Positions 1 through 5,598 of a stretch of 5,641 bases of DNA are shown one piece after another. The notes below the pieces were generated by a model. That model ran no database searches. It worked only from the letters and a program-made list of their open reading frames with translations, and was not told where the DNA came from. How positions within the stretch are numbered: the first letter of the stretch is position 1; each line of letters begins with the position of its first letter. The translations under genes were made by a program, and so were the position numbers. Source of the DNA: Chloroflexota bacterium (GTDB taxonomy: Bacteria > Chloroflexota > Anaerolineae > UBA7937 > JACPPX01); contig JACPWV010000045.1 of assembly GCA_016196905.1 (NCBI GenBank), positions 1 through 5,641 of the forward strand. The letters are read 5' to 3'.

Positions 1-264
1 GACCCCCAGGCGGCCGAGCTGTGGCGAGCGATTTACGCCGACCTCAGTTCCCCCCGCCCGGGCTTGGTGGGAGCGATCCTGGGGCGCGCCGAACCTCAGG
101 TGATGCGCTTGGCCTGCCTCTACGCCCAAACCGCAGAGCCCGAAAAGGCCGCCCAGCATTTGGCTCGGGCGATTGAACTCAACCGCGAACATCTCGCGCG
201 CGCCAAGCAGCAGCCGGAGTTCGACCCCTGGCGTGAGGATGCACGGTTCCCACGCGGCCTGTAG
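1..264 (+). CDS. Partial CDS, 3' end: DUF3987-like segment joined to a TPR-like tail
   Basis: Frame 1 is open from the first base to a TAG at 262-264, so the gene begins before the window; 87 codons are visible. The first ~40 residues resemble the C-terminal part of DUF3987 proteins (primase/helicase-like proteins of mobile elements and phages): a W-R-x-I-Y start, then GLVGAILGRAEPQVMRLAC (residues 21-39). From about residue 38 the sequence instead reads like the last TPR unit of a tetratricopeptide protein: ACLYAQTAEPEKAAQHL, ARAIELN, then a PEFDPWREDARF ending (residues 72-83), a common C-terminus of TPR proteins. The shared LACLYA stretch is where the two halves meet. Either half could be chance resemblance, and the gene may be a degraded or recombined remnant. 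That it is coding to the stop is likely; the function is unknown. It converges with the minus-strand gene ending at 579. Confidence 0.6.
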   Translation, partial: DPQAAELWRAIYADLSSPRPGLVGAILGRAEPQVMRLACLYAQTAEPEKAAQHLARAIELNREHLARAKQQPEFDPWREDARFPRGL

Positions 265-578
265 ATTTTGAGTGCCAAGGAAGATATCCCCCGCTCGCTC
301 CCACTCACCCGCCCAGGCGCGACGAGCCCTTTCAAACCGAATTTTCAGAGGGTCACCTAAATATTATGGTGGGCTGTGCGCTTCATACCCAAGTCGCGGT
401 GGAGCACGCCCGAGAAGTAGATCGGCACACTCACTAGGCACGGGCCGACTGTTGAAGCGGGACAGCGGCTGGCGCAACTGCACCCTCTAGACAGTTAGTC
501 AACCTGCTGGCCCGGTCTCGTCCTAAGGTTTCAGGATCGAAGAACGACGCTCGATCTCCCCTGCGGGCGATCATCGAG
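265..578. other. Intergenic region between convergent genes, no gene supported
   Basis: This 314-nt stretch separates two genes that point at each other. The reading frames crossing it are short and resemble no protein family I recognise. The only structures seen are a 6-bp inverted repeat, GATCGA (535-540) and TCGATC (551-556), with a 10-nt loop just beyond the stop of the minus-strand gene, and an AT-rich patch at about 356-367 flanked by CACC and GGTG. Neither is followed by a T-run, so no clear terminator can be named. It could hold decayed coding sequence from the DUF3987-like neighbour, but nothing shows that directly. Confidence 0.5.
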
Positions 579-2729
579 TCACGGCTGGGGCGGGGGCAGG
601 TCGGCCAAGTAGAGGCGAGGCCCGCTGAGCACGAACAGCGTGCCGCTGGGCTCATCGACCCACAGTGTGCGCAGATCAGCGAAGGCCTCCTCCTGGCCCC
701 GGGGCGGGAGCAATTGGCGAACAAAGCGCCCCTCCTTGTCCAGCTGGACGATGCGGCGATGGGCGGGATCCGCGACATAGAGGAAGGCGGTGCGGGCATC
801 GGTGAACAGAGCGGTCGGTTCCAAAAGCTCCACCTCCAACCCCTGCACCCGAAAACGCGAGGGGCGGCCCAGATCGAATTTGCGCAGGGAGGCATCCCGC
901 CCCAGAACATAGATGGAGCCATCGATGGCCATATCCAGCGCGCCGCTCATGTCCACCGGCTCCGTGGGGTCCAGGTACTGGAGAGCGGGGAAAGTGTAGC
1001 TTGCCTCGGTGGGGAGATATTTAAAGATCGATTGGGCGACCGGGTCGAGCACATAATAGTTCCCGGCGAAACCTCCGCTGCGCTGCGGATCGCTCCAAAG
1101 TTCTCGATCGACAATCGGAACATCCACAAGGCCGGTGGTGGGCCGATACTCCCACAAGCCGTCCTGGCCCAGCACGAAGAGCGCGCCCACCCGGCGCTCC
1201 CCGCCCTCCTCCACCCAGGCGATATCCCGAAGCTCTCCGCGCGCGCCCGCCTCGATGACGATCGATCCCTCAGGCGGTGCTTGCAGAGCCTTCGCATCGG
1301 CGGCCCAGCGGTAGGCATACAGGCGATCATCGCTGCCGTCGAACAGGTACAGATCCCTGCCTTGCAAGACTATGCGGGCCGGCGCGTCGGGTGGCGTGGT
1401 TAGTTCCAAGGCCACTCTTAAGCTGTCCAGGCGGAACACGCCGCTGAGCGCATCCATCTGGGTCAGGATCTCTTCGCTCAGCGTGGCCAGCTCCGGCCGA
1501 TCGGGGGCCAATTGAGCGGCTTGCTGCAAGAGCGCCTGCGCCTCGGCCAGGGTCCCGCGGCCGAAGGCTGCGTCAGACGAATCGCGCGCGGCCTCGATGC
1601 GCGTGCGAACCTCGCTTAGCAGCTCCTGGTACCGCTCCTCACGCTGTCGCGCCTCCTGCTGGGCGTTCCACCAGCTCAGGCCTCCCAGGGCCAGACCCAA
1701 ACCGATCAACAAAAGCAGGCCCAAAAGCAACGCCCCGCGCAAATCGCGTGGCCGCTGGATGGGCTCCCTCTCCGACGCTGCTCTCCGACGGGCGAAGGGG
1801 CGCGCCCCGCTCGGGCCGGATCTCTCGGGCAGCATCTGGCGAAGCAGTCCGCCACAGGCGGACAGGCCGCGCCCGAACTGCCCCAGCGCATAGCGGATGG
1901 TTTGTGCCAGGCTCTCCCCCAGGCCGCTCTGGCGCCACCAGCGGATGATGTTAACCCCTCGGCCACGCTCGGCCCCTAGCGGCTCGATCACGCGGGTGGG
2001 CCTCCCCGCTTCGAGTGGGACAGCCTCAGAGTAGAGAACCAGGGCGGAGAACTCTTGATCGCGCATAGCGCGACGCAGGCTTTCCAGGGCCGACCGCGGC
2101 TGGGGCTCGGCCAGGGCCGCCTGAACCTCGGCGGCGGTGAGGGCCTCGGCCAAGATGGGCGAGGCCAGCAGCAGCCGATCGCCCGGCTCCAGTCGCAGGT
2201 GACAGATCTCCGGCGTCCCGACTTTGCTTGGGCCCTCGCTCCCCAGCGGGGCGGCGGGACCGCCCCGCAAGCGCCCCCAATTCACATCCGCCGGGAAGGT
2301 GCGCAGAGCCTCTGCGCGCAGCAGCACCGCCAGCGCAGGGCCCCCTTGTGACAGATAAAAATCTGCCTCGCGGATGGCCGCGCAGCACACGCCGGCGGCC
2401 CAGGGGAGTGGGGCCTCGGGCTGGCGCTGATTCTCCTCATAGAGGGCGGCTGCAGCAGCTCGGATGGTGCGCCGCAGGCTGTTGCTGATTCCACCCGGGA
2501 TGCTCACAAACTCGTCCACTATCCTTTTGAGTAGGCTGCGTTCGAATTCGCCCAGCCGGCGAGGGTTGCCGGCCAGCTCTAAGAGGATATAAAGCCTGCC
2601 CCGCGGGTCGCCGGACAGGGGCACGTCGGCGATGTTGGGCGGATCCCAGCGCCAGCCCGCGGAGACCAGCCGGCCGCTGGCAGCGCGCAGGGTTATAGCC
2701 CTTGGCGAATCGGGTTCTCTTTGAATCAT
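579..2729 (-). CDS. Membrane protein: degenerate PP2C-like domain, one TM helix, NHL-like beta-propeller
   Basis: This gene encodes 716 residues. The start at 2729 is preferred over an in-frame ATG at 2921: GGAGG lies 4 nt upstream, and a consensus promoter (2845-2873) lies between the two ATGs, so the longer form would begin upstream of its own promoter. Residues ~20-240 follow the PP2C/PPM layout, ending in EPGDRLLLASPILAEAL (181-197), but the S-D-G metal-binding Asp is Pro191, and the early D-G-x-G-G and the G-D-S motifs are absent. A helical linker (~260-330) ends in a basic run, then one membrane helix (332-354). Residues 355-425 are charged and helical, TPR-like. Residues ~430-712 form a predicted propeller; the clearest NHL-type unit is LYVADPAHRRIVQLDKEGRF (650-669). 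The positive-inside rule suggests a cytoplasmic pseudo-phosphatase and an external propeller. This may be a sensor or scaffold, which is inference; catalytic phosphatase activity looks unlikely. Confidence 0.85.
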   Translation of the reverse strand: MIQREPDSPRAITLRAASGRLVSAGWRWDPPNIADVPLSGDPRGRLYILLELAGNPRRLGEFERSLLKRIVDEFVSIPGGISNSLRRTIRAAAAALYEENQRQPEAPLPWAAGVCCAAIREADFYLSQGGPALAVLLRAEALRTFPADVNWGRLRGGPAAPLGSEGPSKVGTPEICHLRLEPGDRLLLASPILAEALTAAEVQAALAEPQPRSALESLRRAMRDQEFSALVLYSEAVPLEAGRPTRVIEPLGAERGRGVNIIRWWRQSGLGESLAQTIRYALGQFGRGLSACGGLLRQMLPERSGPSGARPFARRRAASEREPIQRPRDLRGALLLGLLLLIGLGLALGGLSWWNAQQEARQREERYQELLSEVRTRIEAARDSSDAAFGRGTLAEAQALLQQAAQLAPDRPELATLSEEILTQMDALSGVFRLDSLRVALELTTPPDAPARIVLQGRDLYLFDGSDDRLYAYRWAADAKALQAPPEGSIVIEAGARGELRDIAWVEEGGERRVGALFVLGQDGLWEYRPTTGLVDVPIVDRELWSDPQRSGGFAGNYYVLDPVAQSIFKYLPTEASYTFPALQYLDPTEPVDMSGALDMAIDGSIYVLGRDASLRKFDLGRPSRFRVQGLEVELLEPTALFTDARTAFLYVADPAHRRIVQLDKEGRFVRQLLPPRGQEEAFADLRTLWVDEPSGTLFVLSGPRLYLADLPPPQP
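1847..1863. repeat. Small palindrome GTCCGCC-ACA-GGCGGAC inside the minus-strand gene
   Basis: The sequence GTCCGCCACAGGCGGAC is a perfect 7-bp inverted repeat with a 3-nt loop. On the minus strand it encodes residues ~290-294 (S-A-C-G-G) in the linker between the phosphatase-like domain and the membrane helix, a segment under little structural constraint. The same core, TCCGCC-NNN-GGCGGA, occurs again inside the signal-peptide region of the NfeD gene at 3099-3113, in a different reading context. Confidence 0.6.
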
Positions 2730-2755
2730 CCCCCCTCCAGGGTAGGCTCGCTCAT
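2726..2755 (-). other. Nine-codon leader ORF overlapping the start of the membrane-protein gene
   Basis: On the minus strand an ATG at 2755 opens a nine-codon frame (MSEPTLEGG). Its TGA stop (2728-2726) overlaps the ATG of the downstream gene (2729-2727) in an ATGA arrangement, the geometry typical of translational coupling. The leader ORF contains the Shine-Dalgarno of the downstream gene. It has no good Shine-Dalgarno of its own, so translation is doubtful and the overlap may be chance. Confidence 0.25.
2734..2738 (-). promoter_or_regulatory. Ribosome binding site deciding the start at 2729
   Basis: Read on the minus strand, GGAGG is followed by four G and then the ATG at 2729. This site selects 2729 over the in-frame ATG at 2921 that would add 64 residues. 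Confidence 0.75.
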
Positions 2756-2844
2756 GACTTGAAAGAAGGCTTGCCGGTACTCGTTCGACATCTTTCGATT
2801 CACGAACCGCCGACGACCTTCGAAGCAAACGCGTTATCCTGGCG

Positions 2845-2873
2845 ATTATACCTTGCGTCGAGTGGCCTGACAA
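2845..2873 (-). promoter_or_regulatory. Sigma-70-type promoter for the minus-strand membrane-protein gene
   Basis: On the minus strand, TTGTCA (2873-2868, 5 of 6 to consensus) is followed by a 17-nt spacer and a perfect TATAAT (2850-2845). Transcription would begin near 2838, leaving a leader of roughly 109 nt before the ATG at 2729. The region is otherwise GC-rich, which makes a match this good unlikely by chance. Confidence 0.8.
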
Positions 2874-2939
2874 TGCGCAGTCCCCATCGACCTGCCCGCG
2901 AAACACGAAGGCCGATCCCACAAGGTGGTGCCGATCTCC

Positions 2940-2968
2940 TTGACAGACAATACCCCTTAGGCTACGCT
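2940..2968 (+). promoter_or_regulatory. Candidate sigma-70-type promoter for the NfeD-slipin operon
   Basis: A perfect TTGACA (2940-2945) is followed by a 17-nt spacer and TACGCT (2963-2968), which keeps T1, A2 and T6 of the -10 box. Transcription would start near 2975, about 35 nt before the NfeD gene. The -10 box is weak, so an activator may be needed. The -35 boxes of the two divergent promoters are about 66 bp apart. Confidence 0.5.
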
Positions 2969-3009
2969 TGAGTCGAAAAAGCTGCGCGTGAGTTGCCTGA
3001 TATGAGGTT

Positions 3010-4383
3010 ATGATGGAGCGCTGGCGATTTGGGTTGCTGGGAGCCGCATGGCTCCTGGCGACATCGATGTGGGTGGGTCCGCCACAGAGACTGGCGGATC
3101 CGCCTCAGGCGGACATCGCCTTGGCCCAGAACCCCAGCGAGATCCTGGTCATCCAGGTGAGCGGGGTGATCGATCCCACCGTGGCCCAGTACGTGAACCG
3201 GACCTTGGACCAGGCCGTGCGCGAGGGCGCCCAGACGCTGGTCATCGAGTTGGACACGCCGGGCGGCTCGGACGCTTCCATGCGGGCTGTGGTGCAGCGC
3301 ATTTTAAACTCGCCGGTGCCGGTGATCGTCTATGTGCATCCCGCCGGGGCGCGCGCCGGATCGGCGGGCGTGTTCATCACCCTGGCCGGCCACCTGGCGG
3401 CCATGGCCCCCTCCACCAACATCGGCGCGGCCCATCCGGTGGATCTGGGCGGCGGCGAGATCGAGGGGACCTTGGGGGAGAAGATCACCAACGACGCCGC
3501 GGCCTACATCCGCTCCATCGCTCAACAGCGGGGACGATCCCCCGAAGCCGTCGCCTGGGCCGAACGAGCGGTGCGCGAGAGCGTGTCCATCACCGAAGGC
3601 GAGGCTCTGGCTCAAGGGGTGATCGATCTGGTCGCCACCGACCTGCCCGATCTCCTGAAAAGGGTAGATGGCCGCCGGGTGCGCACCCTGTCGGGCGAGG
3701 TCACCTTGGAGACGACCGGGGTCACCGCGACCATCCTGGAGATGACGTTGGCCGAGCGCTTCTTGCACTTCCTGGTCAACCCCAACATCGCCTATCTCTT
3801 GTTGACCCTCGGCATCTGGGCGTTGGTCGCCGAGTTCTACAACCCAGGCACGGTCATCCCCGGCGCCACCGGCATCCTCTGTTTGATCTTGGCCTTCATC
3901 GCCTTCGAGAGTCTGCCCCTGAACTGGGGAGGGATCCTCTTGATCCTGGTGGCCATCCTCCTCTTCATCCTCGACATCAAAGTAGCCGGCTTCGCCCTGA
4001 GTGTGTTCGGGGCCATCGCTTTCATCTTGGGCTCGCTCATCCTCTTCAGCCCCTTCACGCCCGTCCCGCCCAGCGCGCCCACCCTGCGGGTGAATCCCCT
4101 TCTAGTCTTGGCCACCACCGCCTTAGTGGGAGCCTTTTTCCTCTTTGTGGTCTCGAAGGGTCTAGCCACCCGCCGGCTGCCGGTGGCCTTCGGCAACATG
4201 CAGGCGCTCTTGGGGGCTCGTGGAGTGACCAAGTCCGCCTTAATGCCCACCGGGACCGTCCTGGTGGAGAGCGAAGATTGGATGGCCGAGGCGGAGGAGG
4301 AGATCCCCGCCGGCGAGGAGGTCGAAGTGATTGGGATAGAGGGGCTGAAACTGCGCGTGCGGCGCAAGTCGCGGGAGAAATAG
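3010..4383 (+). CDS. nfeD: NfeD-family membrane-bound ClpP-class serine protease
   Basis: This gene encodes 457 residues, the full-length form of the family. A TGA in frame at 2998-3000 limits the start to the ATG at 3010 or the one at 3013; GAGG at 3004-3007 fits 3013 better (5 nt against 2 nt). Residues ~7-23 are a hydrophobic signal core, with a possible A-L-A cleavage site at 37-39. The ClpP-like domain spans ~44-215, with DTPGG (82-86), the nucleophile in GARAGSAG as Ser118, and the Lys general base as Lys158 in E-K-I-T-N-D; this Ser/Lys dyad matches the archaeal enzyme PH1510. Five membrane segments follow (~259-276, 284-301, 306-322, 327-347, 362-383), then the C-terminal OB-fold NfeD domain (~395-453). 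The partner slipin lies downstream. In this family the protease cleaves the hydrophobic C-terminus of its stomatin partner; a role in membrane quality control here is inferred. The signal-peptide region carries a palindromic repeat. Confidence 0.95.
   Translation: MMERWRFGLLGAAWLLATSMWVGPPQRLADPPQADIALAQNPSEILVIQVSGVIDPTVAQYVNRTLDQAVREGAQTLVIELDTPGGSDASMRAVVQRILNSPVPVIVYVHPAGARAGSAGVFITLAGHLAAMAPSTNIGAAHPVDLGGGEIEGTLGEKITNDAAAYIRSIAQQRGRSPEAVAWAERAVRESVSITEGEALAQGVIDLVATDLPDLLKRVDGRRVRTLSGEVTLETTGVTATILEMTLAERFLHFLVNPNIAYLLLTLGIWALVAEFYNPGTVIPGATGILCLILAFIAFESLPLNWGGILLILVAILLFILDIKVAGFALSVFGAIAFILGSLILFSPFTPVPPSAPTLRVNPLLVLATTALVGAFFLFVVSKGLATRRLPVAFGNMQALLGARGVTKSALMPTGTVLVESEDWMAEAEEEIPAGEEVEVIGIEGLKLRVRRKSREK
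3078..3114. repeat. Compound TCCGCC/GGCGGA palindrome inside the NfeD signal-peptide region
   Basis: TCCGCC (3078-3083), nine other bases and GGCGGA (3093-3098) are followed directly by TCCGCC (3099-3104), TCA and GGCGGA (3108-3113), giving two adjacent stem-loops. In frame it encodes residues ~23-35 with a doubled P-P-Q pattern (PPQRLADPPQAD), between the hydrophobic core and the likely cleavage site. The core matches the palindrome at 1847-1863, suggesting a dispersed small element tolerated within coding sequence. Confidence 0.6.
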
Positions 4384-4520
4384 GCTAAAGCGAGGCCGCT
4401 CGTGTTTCTCCAGAGGGTGCTTCGTCGCGAGGTTCAGCGTCGCGGGACTCATGGCCATCCTCGGGCGACTATCCCACCCGAGGGACGACCGAACCGGACC
4501 AGATACCGGCTAGCCTGAAC
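4384..4520 (+). other. Untranslated gap between the NfeD and slipin genes with small hairpins
   Basis: The two genes are 151 nt apart, long for an operon. Inverted repeats seen here are CGAG/CTCG (4391-4402), CGCGA/TCGCG (4426-4444) and CCTCGGG/CCCGAGG (4459-4483, 11-nt loop). None is followed by a T-run, so they look like structure within a message rather than a terminator. No convincing internal promoter is seen, so read-through from the NfeD gene is the simplest model. Confidence 0.4.
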
Positions 4521-4528
4521 AAAGGAGG
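4521..4528 (+). promoter_or_regulatory. Strong ribosome binding site of the slipin gene
   Basis: AAAGGAGG ends 6 nt before the ATG at 4535. This near-perfect Shine-Dalgarno fixes the slipin start and suggests high translation, stronger than the site in front of the NfeD gene. Confidence 0.9.
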
Positions 4529-4534
4529 ATACCC

Positions 4535-5428
4535 ATGCCTATCGATGTGATCTTTGGGGCGCTGCTTTTCGGCTTTGTCGTCTTGATCCTTTTGCTCATC
4601 ATCCTCTCTGCGATCAAGATCGTGCCCGAGTATCAGCGCATCGTGGTGTTCCGCCTGGGGCGCGTGCTCGAGCCCGCCCGCGGCCCGGGGATCGTCGTGT
4701 TGATCCCGGTGATCGACCGCCCGGTGTGGGTGGACCTGCGCGAGTTTTTCCTGGAGATCCCTTCCCAGACCTCCATCACCAAGGACAACGCGCCTATCGC
4801 CGTGGATTTCCTGATCTACCAGAAGGTGGTCGATCCCATCGCCAGCGTGATCAAAGTGTCCGATTTCCGAGGCGCAACCCTGGGCATCGCCACCACCACC
4901 CTGCGCGCCGTCATCGGGGATATCCTGCTGGACGATGTGCTAGCCAAGCGCGAGCAGATCAACCAGGTGCTGCGGCAGAAGTTAGACGAGGTGACCGAGC
5001 GCTGGGGAGTCAAGGTGACCACTGTGGAGATCCGCGAGATCACCCCTCCCCGGGACGTTCAGGACGCCATGAACCGTCAATTGGCTGCCGAGCGTAATCG
5101 GCGCGCCACGGTCACCGAGGCGGACGGCAAGCGCGAAGCCTCCATCAAAGTAGCGGAGGGGGAGAAGCAGGCAACCATCCTCTCCGCCGAGGGGGAGCGG
5201 CAGGCGGCCATCCTCAAGGCGGAGGGTTTCTCGCTGGCGTTGCAAACCATCTTCAACGCAGCCAAGGGCGTCGACTCCAAGACCATGGCCCTGCAATATC
5301 TCGAGGCTCTCAAAGCCCTAGGCGCCAGCCCGGCCACCAAGTTCGTCTTCCCCATGGAGTTCACCCAACTGCTGCGCCCCTTCATGGCCTACGCGGAGCA
5401 AGCCACCCAGGGGGATCGCGGGAAATAA
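4535..5428 (+). CDS. Slipin / stomatin-like SPFH-domain membrane protein
   Basis: This gene encodes 297 residues, a usual length for bacterial slipins. An N-terminal membrane helix (~6-27) is followed by the SPFH/band-7 domain (~28-190), with the hallmark stretches PEYQRIVVFRLGRV (31-44), ITKDNAPIAVDFLIYQKV (81-98), TTLRAVIGDILLDDVLAKRE (121-140) and WGVKVTTVEIREITPP (157-172). A charged coiled coil (~180-232) carries three 11-residue repeats of the type VAEGEKQATIL (206-216), and the C-terminal oligomerisation segment is ATKFVFPMEFTQLL (267-280). Slipins assemble into ring-like oligomers at the inner face of the membrane and organise membrane proteins and proteases. The protease of the same operon is the expected partner, and the hydrophobic C-terminus is the likely cleavage site by analogy with PH1510/PH1511. 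It belongs to the wider HflK/HflC/QmcA superfamily, but the protease next door points to slipin rather than HflK or HflC. Confidence 0.96.
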   Translation: MPIDVIFGALLFGFVVLILLLIILSAIKIVPEYQRIVVFRLGRVLEPARGPGIVVLIPVIDRPVWVDLREFFLEIPSQTSITKDNAPIAVDFLIYQKVVDPIASVIKVSDFRGATLGIATTTLRAVIGDILLDDVLAKREQINQVLRQKLDEVTERWGVKVTTVEIREITPPRDVQDAMNRQLAAERNRRATVTEADGKREASIKVAEGEKQATILSAEGERQAAILKAEGFSLALQTIFNAAKGVDSKTMALQYLEALKALGASPATKFVFPMEFTQLLRPFMAYAEQATQGDRGK

Positions 5429-5439
5429 CCTGGCGGTCG

Positions 5440-5472
5440 AGATCGTGTCGGGCGGTGCCGATCACGATCTTT
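5440..5472 (+). terminator. Candidate transcription terminator after the slipin gene
   Basis: AGATCGTG (5440-5447) pairs perfectly with CACGATCT (5463-5470). Inside, TCGG and CCGA add four base pairs past a one-base bulge. The hairpin lies 11 nt after the slipin stop and is followed only by TT and then G, so the T-run is short. It is the best terminator candidate for the operon, though a rho-dependent end or an RNA-stabilising hairpin is equally possible. Confidence 0.5.
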
Positions 5473-5477
5473 GTGGT

Positions 5478-5503
5478 GCTGTCAGGAGTTGCCTCCTGAC
5501 AGC
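5478..5503. repeat. Hairpin element copy 1 (11-bp perfect stem, GCAA loop on the minus strand)
   Basis: GCTGTCAGGAG (5478-5488) pairs perfectly with CTCCTGACAGC (5493-5503) around the loop TTGC. Read from the minus strand the loop is GCAA, a GNRA tetraloop closed by G-C. The element is related to the hairpin at 5539-5562 in the opposite orientation. No T-run follows on either side, so it is not an ordinary intrinsic terminator. Confidence 0.75.
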
Positions 5504-5538
5504 CAGTGGGGGCATCACCATGGGAGCAGAGCTTAAGA

Positions 5539-5562
5539 CCGTCAGATGGTAACATCTGACGG
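5539..5562. repeat. Hairpin element copy 2 (10-bp perfect stem, GTAA loop on the plus strand)
   Basis: CCGTCAGATG (5539-5548) pairs perfectly with CATCTGACGG (5553-5562) around GTAA, a GNRA tetraloop in RNA, closed by G-C. Turned over and aligned with the hairpin at 5479-5502, it matches at 17 of 24 positions; six of the seven differences form three compensatory base-pair changes and the seventh is in the loop. It lies 37 nt before the next start codon, so it may also affect expression of that gene. Confidence 0.75.
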
Positions 5563-5598
5563 CACTAGAGAAGGTAATCCTAGCTTAGTGGTGTCCTC

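Noticed and set aside
340..367. Possible promoter at the AT-rich patch in the 265-578 gap
   Set aside because: The best -35-like and -10-like boxes are only about 14 nt apart and no gene start follows.
420..578. Possible tRNA or decayed mobile-element end in the 265-578 gap
   Set aside because: No T-loop motif, acceptor stem pairing or terminal inverted repeat could be found.
434..922. 162-codon minus-strand frame over the end of the propeller gene
   Set aside because: Its Cys/Arg/Pro/Ser-rich product has no recognisable domain, and it overlaps the propeller frame, which shows NHL-like repeats.
2730..2921. N-terminal extension of the minus-strand gene to an ATG at 2921
   Set aside because: The extension spans a consensus promoter at 2845-2873, is rich in Arg and Ser without domain character, and the ATG at 2729 has its own GGAGG.
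3048..4388. 446-codon open frame overlapping the NfeD gene in another plus frame
   Set aside because: Its product is a Gly/Arg/His-rich string without domains, the usual shadow of a GC-rich gene; the NfeD frame has clear family motifs.
4451..4513. 20-codon ORF between the NfeD and slipin genes
   Set aside because: It has no Shine-Dalgarno and no resemblance to a known peptide, and it overlaps the hairpin at 4459-4483.
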